From assembly GCA_045657625.1 (NCBI GenBank), contig JAZOTM010000014.1:69106-133105 (forward strand): a DNA stretch of 64,000 nucleotides. The letters run 5' to 3'. Below the pieces are notes generated by a model. The model worked only from the letters and a program-made list of their open reading frames with translations, had not been told where the DNA came from and did not search any database. The translations under genes and the position numbers were made by a program. Shown in pieces: positions 1 through 8,315 of this stretch (the stretch's first letter is position 1; every line of letters starts with the position of its first letter). Source of the DNA: JAZOTM01 sp045657625. GTDB taxonomy: Bacteria > Bacillota > Clostridia > Lachnospirales > Lachnospiraceae.

Positions 1-21
1 AAGTAAAATCGAGGAAGATAC

Positions 22-1776
22 ATGGAAAAATGGATAGAAATTCGTAAGGGTGGAAATTTTCGAGAAATTGGCGAAAAGTTTCAAATCGATCCATTGTTGG
101 CACGCTTGATTCGAAACCGAGACGTGGTGACGGAAGAGGAAGTAAAAGAATATTTATATGGCGAGACGTTGCACAGCCCGCATTTGATGAAGGATTTGGA
201 TTTGGCGGTTTCTATTTTGCGGGAAAAAATAGATGCCGGAAAAAAGATTCGCATTATTGGGGACTATGACGTGGATGGCATTAATGCTACCTATATTTTG
301 CTGGGTGGTCTAAAACGTTGCGGCGCGAAGGTGGATTATATGATTCCCCATCGTATGGAGGATGGATATGGGATTAATCAGCATTTAATCGAACTGGCAG
401 TGGAAGACGGAGTGGATACAATCATTACCTGTGACAATGGTATTTCCGCTTTGGATGCCATTCATTTTGGAAAAAGCCGGGGATTGACGATGCTTGTGAC
501 GGATCACCATGATATTCCTTATGAGGAAACATCTGCAGGACGCGTTTACAAACGAAGTGAAGCGGATGCTATTGTAAATCCCAAGCAAAAGGAGTGCCCT
601 TATCCCTATAAGGGACTTTGCGGTGCAGTGGTGGCTTGGAAGGTGGTGCAGGCATTGTATGAGGCTTCCGGAGTTCCGGAGGAAGAAGCCAATGTTTTTT
701 ACGAAAATGCAGCATTCGCCACGGTGGGAGATGTCATGGACTTAACGGGAGAAAACCGTACCATTGTAAAACATGGATTGCGTTATTTGACCAACACCAA
801 CAATTTGGGAATGCGGGCGTTGCAGTTGCAAAATAATTTAAAGGATCAAGATATGAAGGCCTATCATGTGGGCTTTGTGTTGGGCCCTTGTATGAACGCC
901 AGCGGCCGTTTGGATACGGCAAAGCGTTCCCTGGAACTATTGACCAGTGAAACGGTAAATGAGGCTTCTACGGTGGCAGCAGAGCTTGTGGCCTTAAATC
1001 AGAGCCGAAAGGATATGACCTTAGAGGGCTTGGAAGAGGCTATGAAAAAAATAGAAGAAGAGGACTTATACAAAGATAAGGTGTTGGTGGTATATTTACC
1101 GGACTGCCACGAAAGTTTGGCGGGAATCATCGCGGGACGTATTCGCGAACATTATCATAAGCCGGTTTTTGTTTTGACAAAAGGGGAAGAGGCGGTAAAG
1201 GGAAGCGGTCGCTCCATTGAAGCCTATTCCATGTTTGAGGAAATGAATAAAGTGGGAGATGTATTCCTAAAATTTGGCGGTCATCCCATGGCTGCAGGGC
1301 TTTCTTTGGAAGAGAGTCGTGTGGAGGAATTCCGGCAGCGTATCAACGCCAATTGCCCGTTGACGGAGGAGGACTTTATCCCGAAAATCATGTTGGATGC
1401 AGTGGTGCCCTTTGAATACTGGGATATGGAAAAAGTGGAAAGTTTGTCTTTGCTGGAGCCTTTTGGAAAAGCCAACACCAAGCCGAATTTTGCAGAACGG
1501 GATTTGACCATTTGCTCCATCAAAGAGCTTGGAAAAAATAAAAATGTCTTACGTTTAAACGTAAAAACCGCATCCGGTTTCCAAACAGAAGCGGTGTTTT
1601 TTGGGGAACTGGAATCTTTTTCCCAGTGTTTATCGGAAAAATATCCGGAGGAAAAAATCAAAGGGTTAACTGGTTGGAATCCAGAATCTATAAGGGTTTC
1701 CGCTGTTTACTATCCGAACATAAATGAGTATAATGGTAGTCGAAAGATTCAATTTGTAATATCAAGCCTTAGGTAG
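22..1776 (+). CDS. recJ: Single-stranded-DNA-specific exonuclease RecJ
   Basis: RecJ degrades single-stranded DNA 5' to 3' in recombination and mismatch or base-excision repair in the cytoplasm. The 584-residue protein carries the DHH phosphoesterase signature: DYDVDG at residues 81-86, a CDNG motif near 138 and DHH at 161-163, all metal ligands in the family. The DHHA1 region follows, with GGHPMAAG near residue 420. The length matches the compact Firmicutes RecJ form. The ATG at 22 has a GAGGAAG ribosome binding site 5-8 bases upstream. The next gene starts 12 bases downstream, so the two are probably cotranscribed. Nothing looks broken. Confidence 0.95.
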   Translation: MEKWIEIRKGGNFREIGEKFQIDPLLARLIRNRDVVTEEEVKEYLYGETLHSPHLMKDLDLAVSILREKIDAGKKIRIIGDYDVDGINATYILLGGLKRCGAKVDYMIPHRMEDGYGINQHLIELAVEDGVDTIITCDNGISALDAIHFGKSRGLTMLVTDHHDIPYEETSAGRVYKRSEADAIVNPKQKECPYPYKGLCGAVVAWKVVQALYEASGVPEEEANVFYENAAFATVGDVMDLTGENRTIVKHGLRYLTNTNNLGMRALQLQNNLKDQDMKAYHVGFVLGPCMNASGRLDTAKRSLELLTSETVNEASTVAAELVALNQSRKDMTLEGLEEAMKKIEEEDLYKDKVLVVYLPDCHESLAGIIAGRIREHYHKPVFVLTKGEEAVKGSGRSIEAYSMFEEMNKVGDVFLKFGGHPMAAGLSLEESRVEEFRQRINANCPLTEEDFIPKIMLDAVVPFEYWDMEKVESLSLLEPFGKANTKPNFAERDLTICSIKELGKNKNVLRLNVKTASGFQTEAVFFGELESFSQCLSEKYPEEKIKGLTGWNPESIRVSAVYYPNINEYNGSRKIQFVISSLR

Positions 1777-1787
1777 GGGGAGACACT

Positions 1788-2705
1788 GTGTTTGGCAGAA
1801 AAGAAAAAGAACTGCAGGACCGTTTAAGACTTGCAGAAGAAAAATTATTTAAATATGAGCAGGCATTACGGGAATTGCAATCTTATCAGAGCAAGGGCTC
1901 AGAACATTTTATGATTGCATCCTCGCACGCCGTGGAACAAAAACAGAATATAGAAGAATTGCAGCAGTTGGTGGGAGGCCTACAGGCTTCTCAAGAGCAG
2001 TTTCAAAAGGAAGTGACAGAAGCCAATGCTACCTTGGAGGGGCTTCCCAATATGGAAGCGATGAAACAGGATTTGCAGGCGGAGACAGCCAGATATGCCA
2101 AGACCATTGCAGATTGGAAGGTTTTTATGGCGCCCTTTAAAAATATGAGCGGAGAAGTGGCCGGCCTGGCGACAAGATTGCAAAATATCGAAACAACCTG
2201 TGGAGAATTAAAAGAATATTTCCGAAACATGAGTGTTCTTTCTTTGCATGCTGCGATTCAGGCAGGTCGTTTGGGCGATTTGGGCAAAGATTACATTGCC
2301 ACAGCCGAAGAGATTCGCATGCTCTCTGAGGAAAAACATCAAGTATTAGATGGGGCCATGACAGAGATTACGGAATTGCGAGATCGGATGTCTGAAATGG
2401 AACAGCAGTTGGAAGCGATACAAGGCAAATTCCAGGAGGTAAGACAAGATATTGATGTCTTACAGGAGGAGAAGCGTGTACGCACAGAAACCTGCGAAAA
2501 ATTTAGTGATTTGGAATTAATACGTCAGAAATATCAACGTATTTTAGAGCAACAAGAAGAAGTAGTACGTCAACAAGAGGAGGTGCAGACTTCTATTCAA
2601 AAACTGCAGGAGAAACAACAACAGGAAGTTTCTTCCGGTGAGGAAGCGGAAAATGCTTTCCGTAGAATGATGGAACTTGCACAGATGGAGGAGAATAATG
2701 GCTAA
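1788..2705 (+). CDS. Soluble coiled-coil protein with a chemoreceptor-like signalling tip
   Basis: A 305-residue cytoplasmic protein that is almost entirely predicted coiled coil, rich in Gln and Glu. Residues about 147-182 (NMSVLSLHAAIQAGRLG onward, then AEEIRMLSEE) resemble the hairpin tip of methyl-accepting chemotaxis proteins, where the canonical pattern is NLLALNAAIEAARAGE followed by ADEVRKLAE. There is no membrane segment, HAMP or sensor domain. The start is GTG at 1788 behind a GGGGGAG ribosome binding site. It sits between recJ and a hydrolase gene and overlaps the latter by 8 bases. No specific function is known to me; a signalling or scaffold role is inferred. Confidence 0.7.
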   Translation: MFGRKEKELQDRLRLAEEKLFKYEQALRELQSYQSKGSEHFMIASSHAVEQKQNIEELQQLVGGLQASQEQFQKEVTEANATLEGLPNMEAMKQDLQAETARYAKTIADWKVFMAPFKNMSGEVAGLATRLQNIETTCGELKEYFRNMSVLSLHAAIQAGRLGDLGKDYIATAEEIRMLSEEKHQVLDGAMTEITELRDRMSEMEQQLEAIQGKFQEVRQDIDVLQEEKRVRTETCEKFSDLELIRQKYQRILEQQEEVVRQQEEVQTSIQKLQEKQQQEVSSGEEAENAFRRMMELAQMEENNG

Positions 2706-3630
2706 AACAGAAACACTGAACTATTTATCACATGATGGGGAAACACAGATTCATGCAAGAACCTGGGAACCGGACAATGGAGAATACGTAGCAATTCTTC
2801 AGATTGCCCATGGTATGTTGGAGTATATTGAAAGATATACCCCGTTTGCTGAGTTTTTAACCACACAGGGATTCAAGGTGGTTGGAAATGATCATTTGGG
2901 ACATGGTGCATCCATTCAGAAGGACGAAGATTTGGGATACACCGGAAATGATCGCAGTGACAATTTGATCGAAGATATGCATACCCTTCGTTTAAAAATG
3001 CAGGAAGCCGACAAGCCATATTTTATGATGGGTCACAGCATGGGTTCCTTTATGTTCCGTAAATATTTATCCGTACATGGAACCGGACTTAGCGGTGCCA
3101 TTGTGATGGGAACCGGTTTTATTCCGGAAGGTACTTTAAAAATGGCTATGACCGTTGCAAAGGTACAGGCAACCTTTTTGGGCTGGAAACACCGTAGCAA
3201 ATTGTTGCAGCAGCTTTCTTATTCTGCACCATACAAAAAATACAGTTTGGATGGCAGCGATGTGACAAACAGTTGGTTGACAAAAGATACTTTGGTGGTT
3301 GAAAAATACTATGCAGATCCAAAATGTACCTATGTTTTTACAGACAATGCTTATCTTGGTATGTTTGAAGCAATTATGTTTGCGCAGCAGCAGGAAAACA
3401 TTGAAAATATTCCAAAGGATTTACCAATGTTTTTAGTAGCAGGCCAGGATGATCCGGTGGGTGATTTAGGCGTTGGCGTGAAAAAAGTGTATGATTTGTA
3501 TAAGAATGCGGGAATCTCTGATATCACTTGGAAATTGTATGAAAATGATCGTCATGAGATTTTAAATGAGACCGATAAAGAGGAAGTTTTCCATGATTTG
3601 CTTTCTTGGATGAAAGTACGCATTTCTTAA
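2698..3630 (+). CDS. Alpha/beta hydrolase, lysophospholipase/monoacylglycerol lipase type
   Basis: A serine hydrolase of about 310 residues in the PldB/monoglyceride-lipase group, likely acting on acyl-glycerols or lysolipids. Visible motifs are the nucleophile elbow GHSMG (Ser near residue 114), an acid loop VAGQDDPVG and the catalytic His in NDRHEIL near the C-terminus. The ATG at 2698 is chosen over an in-frame upstream ATG at 2677 because a GGAGGAG site lies at 2687-2693 and family members begin close to this point. It overlaps the end of the upstream coiled-coil gene by 8 bases, indicating translational coupling. No signal peptide is visible, so it acts in the cytoplasm. Confidence 0.88.
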   Translation: MAKTETLNYLSHDGETQIHARTWEPDNGEYVAILQIAHGMLEYIERYTPFAEFLTTQGFKVVGNDHLGHGASIQKDEDLGYTGNDRSDNLIEDMHTLRLKMQEADKPYFMMGHSMGSFMFRKYLSVHGTGLSGAIVMGTGFIPEGTLKMAMTVAKVQATFLGWKHRSKLLQQLSYSAPYKKYSLDGSDVTNSWLTKDTLVVEKYYADPKCTYVFTDNAYLGMFEAIMFAQQQENIENIPKDLPMFLVAGQDDPVGDLGVGVKKVYDLYKNAGISDITWKLYENDRHEILNETDKEEVFHDLLSWMKVRIS

Positions 3631-3673
3631 AAACAGCGTAAAATCAAGGGTTTTTGGGGATTGCCAGCCGATT

Positions 3674-3702
3674 TTGACATCTCCTTTGAAATGTGTCATA
3701 AT
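3674..3702 (+). promoter_or_regulatory. Sigma-A-type promoter for the DUF1002 gene
   Basis: TTGACA at 3674-3679 and CATAAT at 3697-3702 are separated by 17 bases. They lie about 35 bases upstream of the DUF1002 start codon. Confidence 0.7.
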
Positions 3703-3735
3703 TACGGTTCGTGGAGAGTGAAAAAGGAGGTTAAC

Positions 3736-4632
3736 ATGAAAAATCGTTTCAAAAGACTACTTTGCGGAATGTTGACAATGGCATTGCTTGTGCCAGGTAG
3801 CACCGTGTTTGCTGAAAGTACAGATAGTACAAGTACTACCACTGAGAGTGAGCCATATTTGGCTTTGGGTGCAGATTTGACTGCAGACCAGAAATCTACG
3901 GTATTGGAATTGTTAGGTGTGGATGAAAGCCAGTTGGATTCCTACAACGTGGTATACATTACCAATGATGAGGAACATGAATATTTAGATTCTTATATGG
4001 ATTCTGATTCCATCGGAACCAAATCACTTTCTTCTGTAGTGGTATATCAGGGAGAAGAAGGTAGCGGATTAAATATCACTACCAAGAACATCTCTTATTG
4101 TACAGAAGGTATGTATGAAAATGCTTGCGCAACTGCAGGAATTACAGATGCTACCATCGTAATTGCAGGACCGACCTCTATTTCCGGAACTGCAGCACTT
4201 GTTGGTATTTTCAAGGCTTATGAGCAGATGACCGGAGAAGAAATCTCTGAGGACGTCATCGAAGGCGCTTTGGAAGAGTTGATCATTACCGGTGATTTGG
4301 AAAGCACCATCAGCAGCATTGACAATGAAACTTTAGAAGAATTAATTGCTTATGCAAAGTCTTATATGGCTGAGCATGATTTGTCAGATGAAGAGAGTAT
4401 TTCTGCAGCAGTAGATGAAGCTTGTGAGAAGTATGGCGTTACTTTAACTGACAGCGAAAAAGAACAGGTGGTATCCTTACTTATGAAATTAAGTACCTTG
4501 GATTTGGATCAGATTGAAACTCTTTTAAACGGAGCACAGACAGTATCCAATGTGGCAACTACTGTTTCAAATTTCTTTACTTCTGTAGGAAAAGCAATTT
4601 CTGATTTCTTTACCGGTCTTTTCGGAAACTAA
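3736..4632 (+). CDS. Secreted DUF1002 family protein
   Basis: A 298-residue exported protein. The start is ATG 3736 with AGGAGG at 3725-3730; the residues before it in the same frame are not protein-like. An N-terminal signal peptide is clear (basic MKNRFKRLL, hydrophobic core, then FAES around residue 22). The remainder matches the pattern of DUF1002, a family of predicted secreted proteins in Firmicutes: YLALGADLTADQ, a Val-Val-Tyr strand region and a long helical acidic C-terminal half. The biochemical role of DUF1002 is not known to me. It has its own promoter and is followed by a strong terminator, so it is monocistronic. Confidence 0.82.
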   Translation: MKNRFKRLLCGMLTMALLVPGSTVFAESTDSTSTTTESEPYLALGADLTADQKSTVLELLGVDESQLDSYNVVYITNDEEHEYLDSYMDSDSIGTKSLSSVVVYQGEEGSGLNITTKNISYCTEGMYENACATAGITDATIVIAGPTSISGTAALVGIFKAYEQMTGEEISEDVIEGALEELIITGDLESTISSIDNETLEELIAYAKSYMAEHDLSDEESISAAVDEACEKYGVTLTDSEKEQVVSLLMKLSTLDLDQIETLLNGAQTVSNVATTVSNFFTSVGKAISDFFTGLFGN

Positions 4633-4712
4633 ATCGAAAGAGCTTACAGCATAAGTGAAACATTTTATCGTAAGGATATGCTTCTTATGATGCAAAGAGG
4701 ACTTCATATGAA

Positions 4713-4751
4713 AAGGACTTCATACCGAATTTGGTATGAAGTCCTCTTTTT
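4713..4751 (+). terminator. Rho-independent terminator after the DUF1002 gene
   Basis: A perfect 13-base inverted repeat, AGGACTTCATACC and GGTATGAAGTCCT with a 6-base loop, is followed by a T-rich run. Confidence 0.9.
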
Positions 4752-4832
4752 ATATTTCTGTGATAAAGATTGTGAAATTGATGTTTTGTGCATCATATAA
4801 AAACGCTTTGCTAAGACATGGCTGAAGTAGGA

Positions 4833-5243
4833 TTACCAGTTTACGATGCAATAGCCGGATTTGATTAAATCACTGTTGGAACTGCGCATAATGTGAGTCA
4901 CTACTTTAATCAATTTACGACCGGTCTGGGTAAATCCTTCAGTTTCACTGATAACCAGGGTGTCTCCCAGTTTCATATTTTCTTCTTTTACGACCAAAAA
5001 CTTAATCTGGCCAAGTGCAATCATATTAAATTCTTTTGGTTCACGGAATATTTCGTGTCGTACGTTGTTGGGAAGTCCACGTAACTGTTCTTCAATCTGT
5101 GCTCCGGAAAACAGAGTATTGGTGTCCGCTTCGTAATGCCGTTCCTGACTTTCTTCACCGGATTCTTCTTTTTCCTTTTCTTTTGGAGCTACAATCTGGT
5201 CATAGAGACCGTAAATGAGGTCTTTGTTTTTTTCTCGATCCAT
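4833..5243 (-). CDS. DUF3850/ASCH-like small protein with charged N-terminus
   Basis: A 136-residue soluble protein. Residues 1-65 are highly charged and low complexity (KEKEKEESGEESQE). Residues from about 75 resemble the DUF3850/ASCH (PUA-like) fold: a strand ending FLVVKEEN, then LGDTLVISE, TGRKLIKVVTHIM and a terminal GYCIVNW. This matches the DUF3850 pattern VGD..L.E....TGR.I.V.VTYI...GYCVL. Such domains are suspected RNA-binding modules. The start ATG at 5243 has an AGGAGG site upstream on the minus strand. It lies downstream of the membrane-protein gene on the same strand, about 108 bases apart. Family placement is by motif only. Confidence 0.6.
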   Translation of the reverse strand: MDREKNKDLIYGLYDQIVAPKEKEKEESGEESQERHYEADTNTLFSGAQIEEQLRGLPNNVRHEIFREPKEFNMIALGQIKFLVVKEENMKLGDTLVISETEGFTQTGRKLIKVVTHIMRSSNSDLIKSGYCIVNW

Positions 5244-5350
5244 GTATTCCCTCCTATGTATGTAAAATCGGATGTACTAATTATTTCGCGAGCGGCTACG
5301 CCTTACTTATGGTTTATCAAAATCGGAGAGAAAATACAATAAAAAAAGGA

Positions 5351-6391
5351 TTAAATTCTACGCTTCAAAAAGGCAACAAGTTTGTCTAACTGGAGCGGAG
5401 TGCCTTGAATTTCTTGGATTCGCAGACGATTGGCCTCACTAAATCCGACTAAAATTTCATGATTGGCTTCGGAAAGATAATCAATGATTCCGTCGATGTC
5501 GGATTTGATGTTTTTCGGGCATTGAATGTATACATGTTTATTGGCAACAATGCATAACGTATAGGAAATACTAAAGTGATACCACAAAAATTTATGGAGG
5601 GTGGAGTGCTTGTATAGCCATATAATTTCTTGAATGGGAATGACAGCAACCCCGGTTTTTGCCACTTCAATAAAGAAGTGTTCGGTAATAAACATGTCTT
5701 CGGTAGCCAACTGCGGTAAGGTGGCCAGTTCTTCTTCCGCTTGAAACAGTAAATCCTTGGGCTTTCCGAAGTGGGACAGCTGTCGAATACTGGGTGCCAT
5801 CCAAGGATAAAAAATATACAAGGCAAATAATGTAATTTGAATCAAGGCATACAAAAAGCATAGAGCCATGAAAATCACGATAAATCTGCCGAAAATAATG
5901 TGGTAAGAAGGTTCACTTAAGTAATAGGCTGAAGTGGAGCCCATAATGCCGGCAGCGGTCCAATCCAAATCCGATGCCAGATTGGAAAGCACTTCCAGCT
6001 GTAAAGGAGTACGTCGGCAAACCTTAACATGGGCTTGCAAAGTGTCAATGGTCGGCAAGCCGGATTGACAGGTGTTGGAAGAAAGCAGTACTAAAACGCA
6101 TTCGCCCTGGTAATAAGTATAGTAATAATAGCCCTTGGCATGGCCTAAAAAGGACTCGGTATATCCGGTGAAATGGAGATCTGTTAATTCCGTAGACAAG
6201 TAATAGTCTCCGCTTTTATATAAAGATTTCAAACTGGTATTGTCGGAAGGATGTGTGGGGAATAAAATCTGCCACAGAGAAAAATGAATCCAAAGAAACA
6301 ATACCAGAATGGAAAAAAGAATTGGAAATAACAGTTTCTTTTTATAATAAGAAATTAAATTTTTGGATATGTAATGTTGGTAATTTTCCAT
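5351..6391 (-). CDS. Uncharacterised membrane protein with cytoplasmic C-terminal domain
   Basis: A 346-residue protein I do not recognise with certainty; it could belong to an uncharacterised DUF family of Lachnospiraceae membrane proteins. A first transmembrane helix lies near residues 22-45, a second near 168-195. Between them is an extracellular segment of about 120 residues with a Tyr-rich stretch (GYYYYTYY) and two Cys. The C-terminal 150 residues are soluble and contain a PH-like stretch (VAVIPIQEIIWLYKHS) typical of bacterial membrane-anchored PH-like domains. It is transcribed divergently from the methyltransferase gene. Confidence 0.6.
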   Translation of the reverse strand: MENYQHYISKNLISYYKKKLLFPILFSILVLFLWIHFSLWQILFPTHPSDNTSLKSLYKSGDYYLSTELTDLHFTGYTESFLGHAKGYYYYTYYQGECVLVLLSSNTCQSGLPTIDTLQAHVKVCRRTPLQLEVLSNLASDLDWTAAGIMGSTSAYYLSEPSYHIIFGRFIVIFMALCFLYALIQITLFALYIFYPWMAPSIRQLSHFGKPKDLLFQAEEELATLPQLATEDMFITEHFFIEVAKTGVAVIPIQEIIWLYKHSTLHKFLWYHFSISYTLCIVANKHVYIQCPKNIKSDIDGIIDYLSEANHEILVGFSEANRLRIQEIQGTPLQLDKLVAFLKRRI

Positions 6392-6513
6392 AACTGCTCC
6401 CGTTTATTTACAAATTCGAATCGAAGATTAGTATATCATAACTTGCCTTTTTTCTACAATCTTGGTACTATGAGATTTACGGATTTTAAAAATAGAAATC
6501 AGGTGTTAGTAAT

Positions 6514-7263
6514 TTGGAAGCATATGAAAGTTTTGCAGCGGTGTATGACTTGTTTATGGACAACGTGCCTTATGAGGAATGGACCGCTTTTATCTTGGAA
6601 AAATTAAAAGAATATGGCATCACAGATGGCATTCTTGCAGACTTAGGATGCGGTACCGGTGTTATGACCCGACTATTGGCGGCACAGGGATACGACATGA
6701 TTGGAATCGACAATTCGATTTCTATGTTGGAAATGGCTAAAGAGCAGGGAAAAGAAGGCGATGGCATTCTATATTTGTGCCAGGACATGCAGGAATTTGA
6801 ACTTTACGGCACCGTAAAAGCGGTAATCAGTGCTTGCGATTCTTTGAACTATCTTTGCGAAGATGGTGAATTGGAACAGGTTTTTCGTTTGGTAGACAAT
6901 TATTTGGACCCCAAGGGCGTATTTGTCTTTGATTTTAATACCAGATATAAGTATGAAACCCTTTTGGGGGAGGCAACTATCGTAGAAAACCGTGAAGAAG
7001 GTAGTTTTATCTGGGAAAATTATTTTGATGAGGAAACGGATATCAATGAATATGATATGACTTTTTTTATCCGACAGGAAAATGACCTTTATCAAAAATT
7101 TGAGGAAACTCATTTTCAAAGAGCTTATACCTTAGAACAGGTAAAACAGGCCCTAAAACAGGCAGGACTGGAATTTTTACAGGCTTATGACGGTTATACC
7201 AAAGAACCGGCAAAGGAGGACTCCGAGCGCATTGTAGTTCTAGCCCGGGAACAGAAAAAATAA
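6514..7263 (+). CDS. Class I SAM-dependent methyltransferase
   Basis: A 249-residue Rossmann-fold methyltransferase. Motif I is LADLGCGTGVMTRLL near residue 42, followed by the acidic loop GIDNSISMLEMA and the post-motif DSLNYLCE. This layout is that of small-molecule methyltransferases related to the YqeM/Methyltransf_25 group. The likely start is TTG at 6514, because the N-terminal MEAYESFAAVYDLFMD is the expected beginning of the family; an ATG in this frame does not occur earlier. The substrate cannot be read from sequence. It lies immediately upstream of hslO. Confidence 0.85.
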   Translation: MEAYESFAAVYDLFMDNVPYEEWTAFILEKLKEYGITDGILADLGCGTGVMTRLLAAQGYDMIGIDNSISMLEMAKEQGKEGDGILYLCQDMQEFELYGTVKAVISACDSLNYLCEDGELEQVFRLVDNYLDPKGVFVFDFNTRYKYETLLGEATIVENREEGSFIWENYFDEETDINEYDMTFFIRQENDLYQKFEETHFQRAYTLEQVKQALKQAGLEFLQAYDGYTKEPAKEDSERIVVLAREQKK

Positions 7264-7312
7264 CAAAATTTTCATAAAAGAAACAAAAATATAGAATAGG
7301 ATAGGTAACGGC

Positions 7313-8185
7313 ATGGAAAAAGATTATATGATTCGCGCGACTGCAGCTAATTCTGCAATTCGTGCATTTGCAATTTCTTCAAAACATTTGGTAGAAGAGG
7401 CCAGAAGTCGCCATAATTTAAGCCCTATTGCAACCGCTGCATTGGGTAGAACCATGAGTGGTGCCTTGATGATGGGCTCCATGATGAAGAGCGATAAGGA
7501 TTTATTGACCATTCAGATTCAGTGTAGCGGCCCATTGAAAGGACTGACTGTGACAGCGGATGCCAAGGGAAATGTAAAAGGCTACACAGAAGTAACAGAT
7601 GTGGTTTTACCGGCGAATGCCAATGGAAAATTGGATGTAGGCGGAGCCATGGATTTGGGAGTTATGAGTGTGGTGAAGGACATGGGATTAAAAGAGCCTT
7701 ATGTCAGCCAGGTACCGCTTCAAACCGGAGAAATCGGAGATGACTTGACTTATTATTTTGCATCTTCCGAACAGGTGCCTTCTTCTGTAGGCGTCGGTGT
7801 TTTGCTTACAAAGGAAAATACCGTAGATCAGGCAGGTGGATTTATTATTCAGTTGATGCCATTTACAGAGGATGCAGTCATTGAAAAACTGGAACAAAAG
7901 TTGGCAGAGGTACCTTCTGTGACAAGTTTATTGTCTCAGGGATACACACCGGAAATGATTTTGGAAAAAATCTTAGGTGATTTTGGCTTGGAAATCAATG
8001 ATCGTATGCCGGTACAGTTCCATTGCGATTGCTCCAAGGAGAGAATTGAAAAGGCACTTTACAGTTTGGGCAAAAAAGATCTTCAGGCAATGATTGATGA
8101 TGGAGAACCGATTTCTGTACATTGCCATTTTTGCAATTCTGACTATGAGTTTAGTGTTGACGAACTCCAGGCAATCGGAAAATAA
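7313..8185 (+). CDS. hslO: Redox-regulated chaperone Hsp33
   Basis: Hsp33 is a cytoplasmic holdase activated by oxidation and unfolding. The 290-residue length is typical. The N-terminal HSP33 domain includes RATAANSAIRAFA and GRTMSGALMMGSMMK. The C-terminal zinc switch has the expected CxC (residues 238 and 240) and CxxC (271 and 274) cysteines. The ATG at 7313 is preceded by AGGTAACGG. It probably shares a transcript with the upstream methyltransferase, 49 bases away. Confidence 0.96.
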   Translation: MEKDYMIRATAANSAIRAFAISSKHLVEEARSRHNLSPIATAALGRTMSGALMMGSMMKSDKDLLTIQIQCSGPLKGLTVTADAKGNVKGYTEVTDVVLPANANGKLDVGGAMDLGVMSVVKDMGLKEPYVSQVPLQTGEIGDDLTYYFASSEQVPSSVGVGVLLTKENTVDQAGGFIIQLMPFTEDAVIEKLEQKLAEVPSVTSLLSQGYTPEMILEKILGDFGLEINDRMPVQFHCDCSKERIEKALYSLGKKDLQAMIDDGEPISVHCHFCNSDYEFSVDELQAIGK

Positions 8186-8206
8186 GTTTCCATTTATGTT
8201 CCGTTC

Positions 8207-8234
8207 TTGACAAATTTATATCAATCTTTATACT
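8207..8234 (+). promoter_or_regulatory. Promoter for the L,D-transpeptidase gene
   Basis: TTGACA at 8207-8212 and TATACT at 8229-8234 are spaced by 16 bases and lie about 80 bases before the start codon. Confidence 0.7.
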
Positions 8235-8315
8235 ATAGAAATGTTTTGAACGTAAGAACATCTACTTATGAAAATATGTACCTGAGTGAGTTTTATGATA
8301 TTAGGAAGGAATCAT

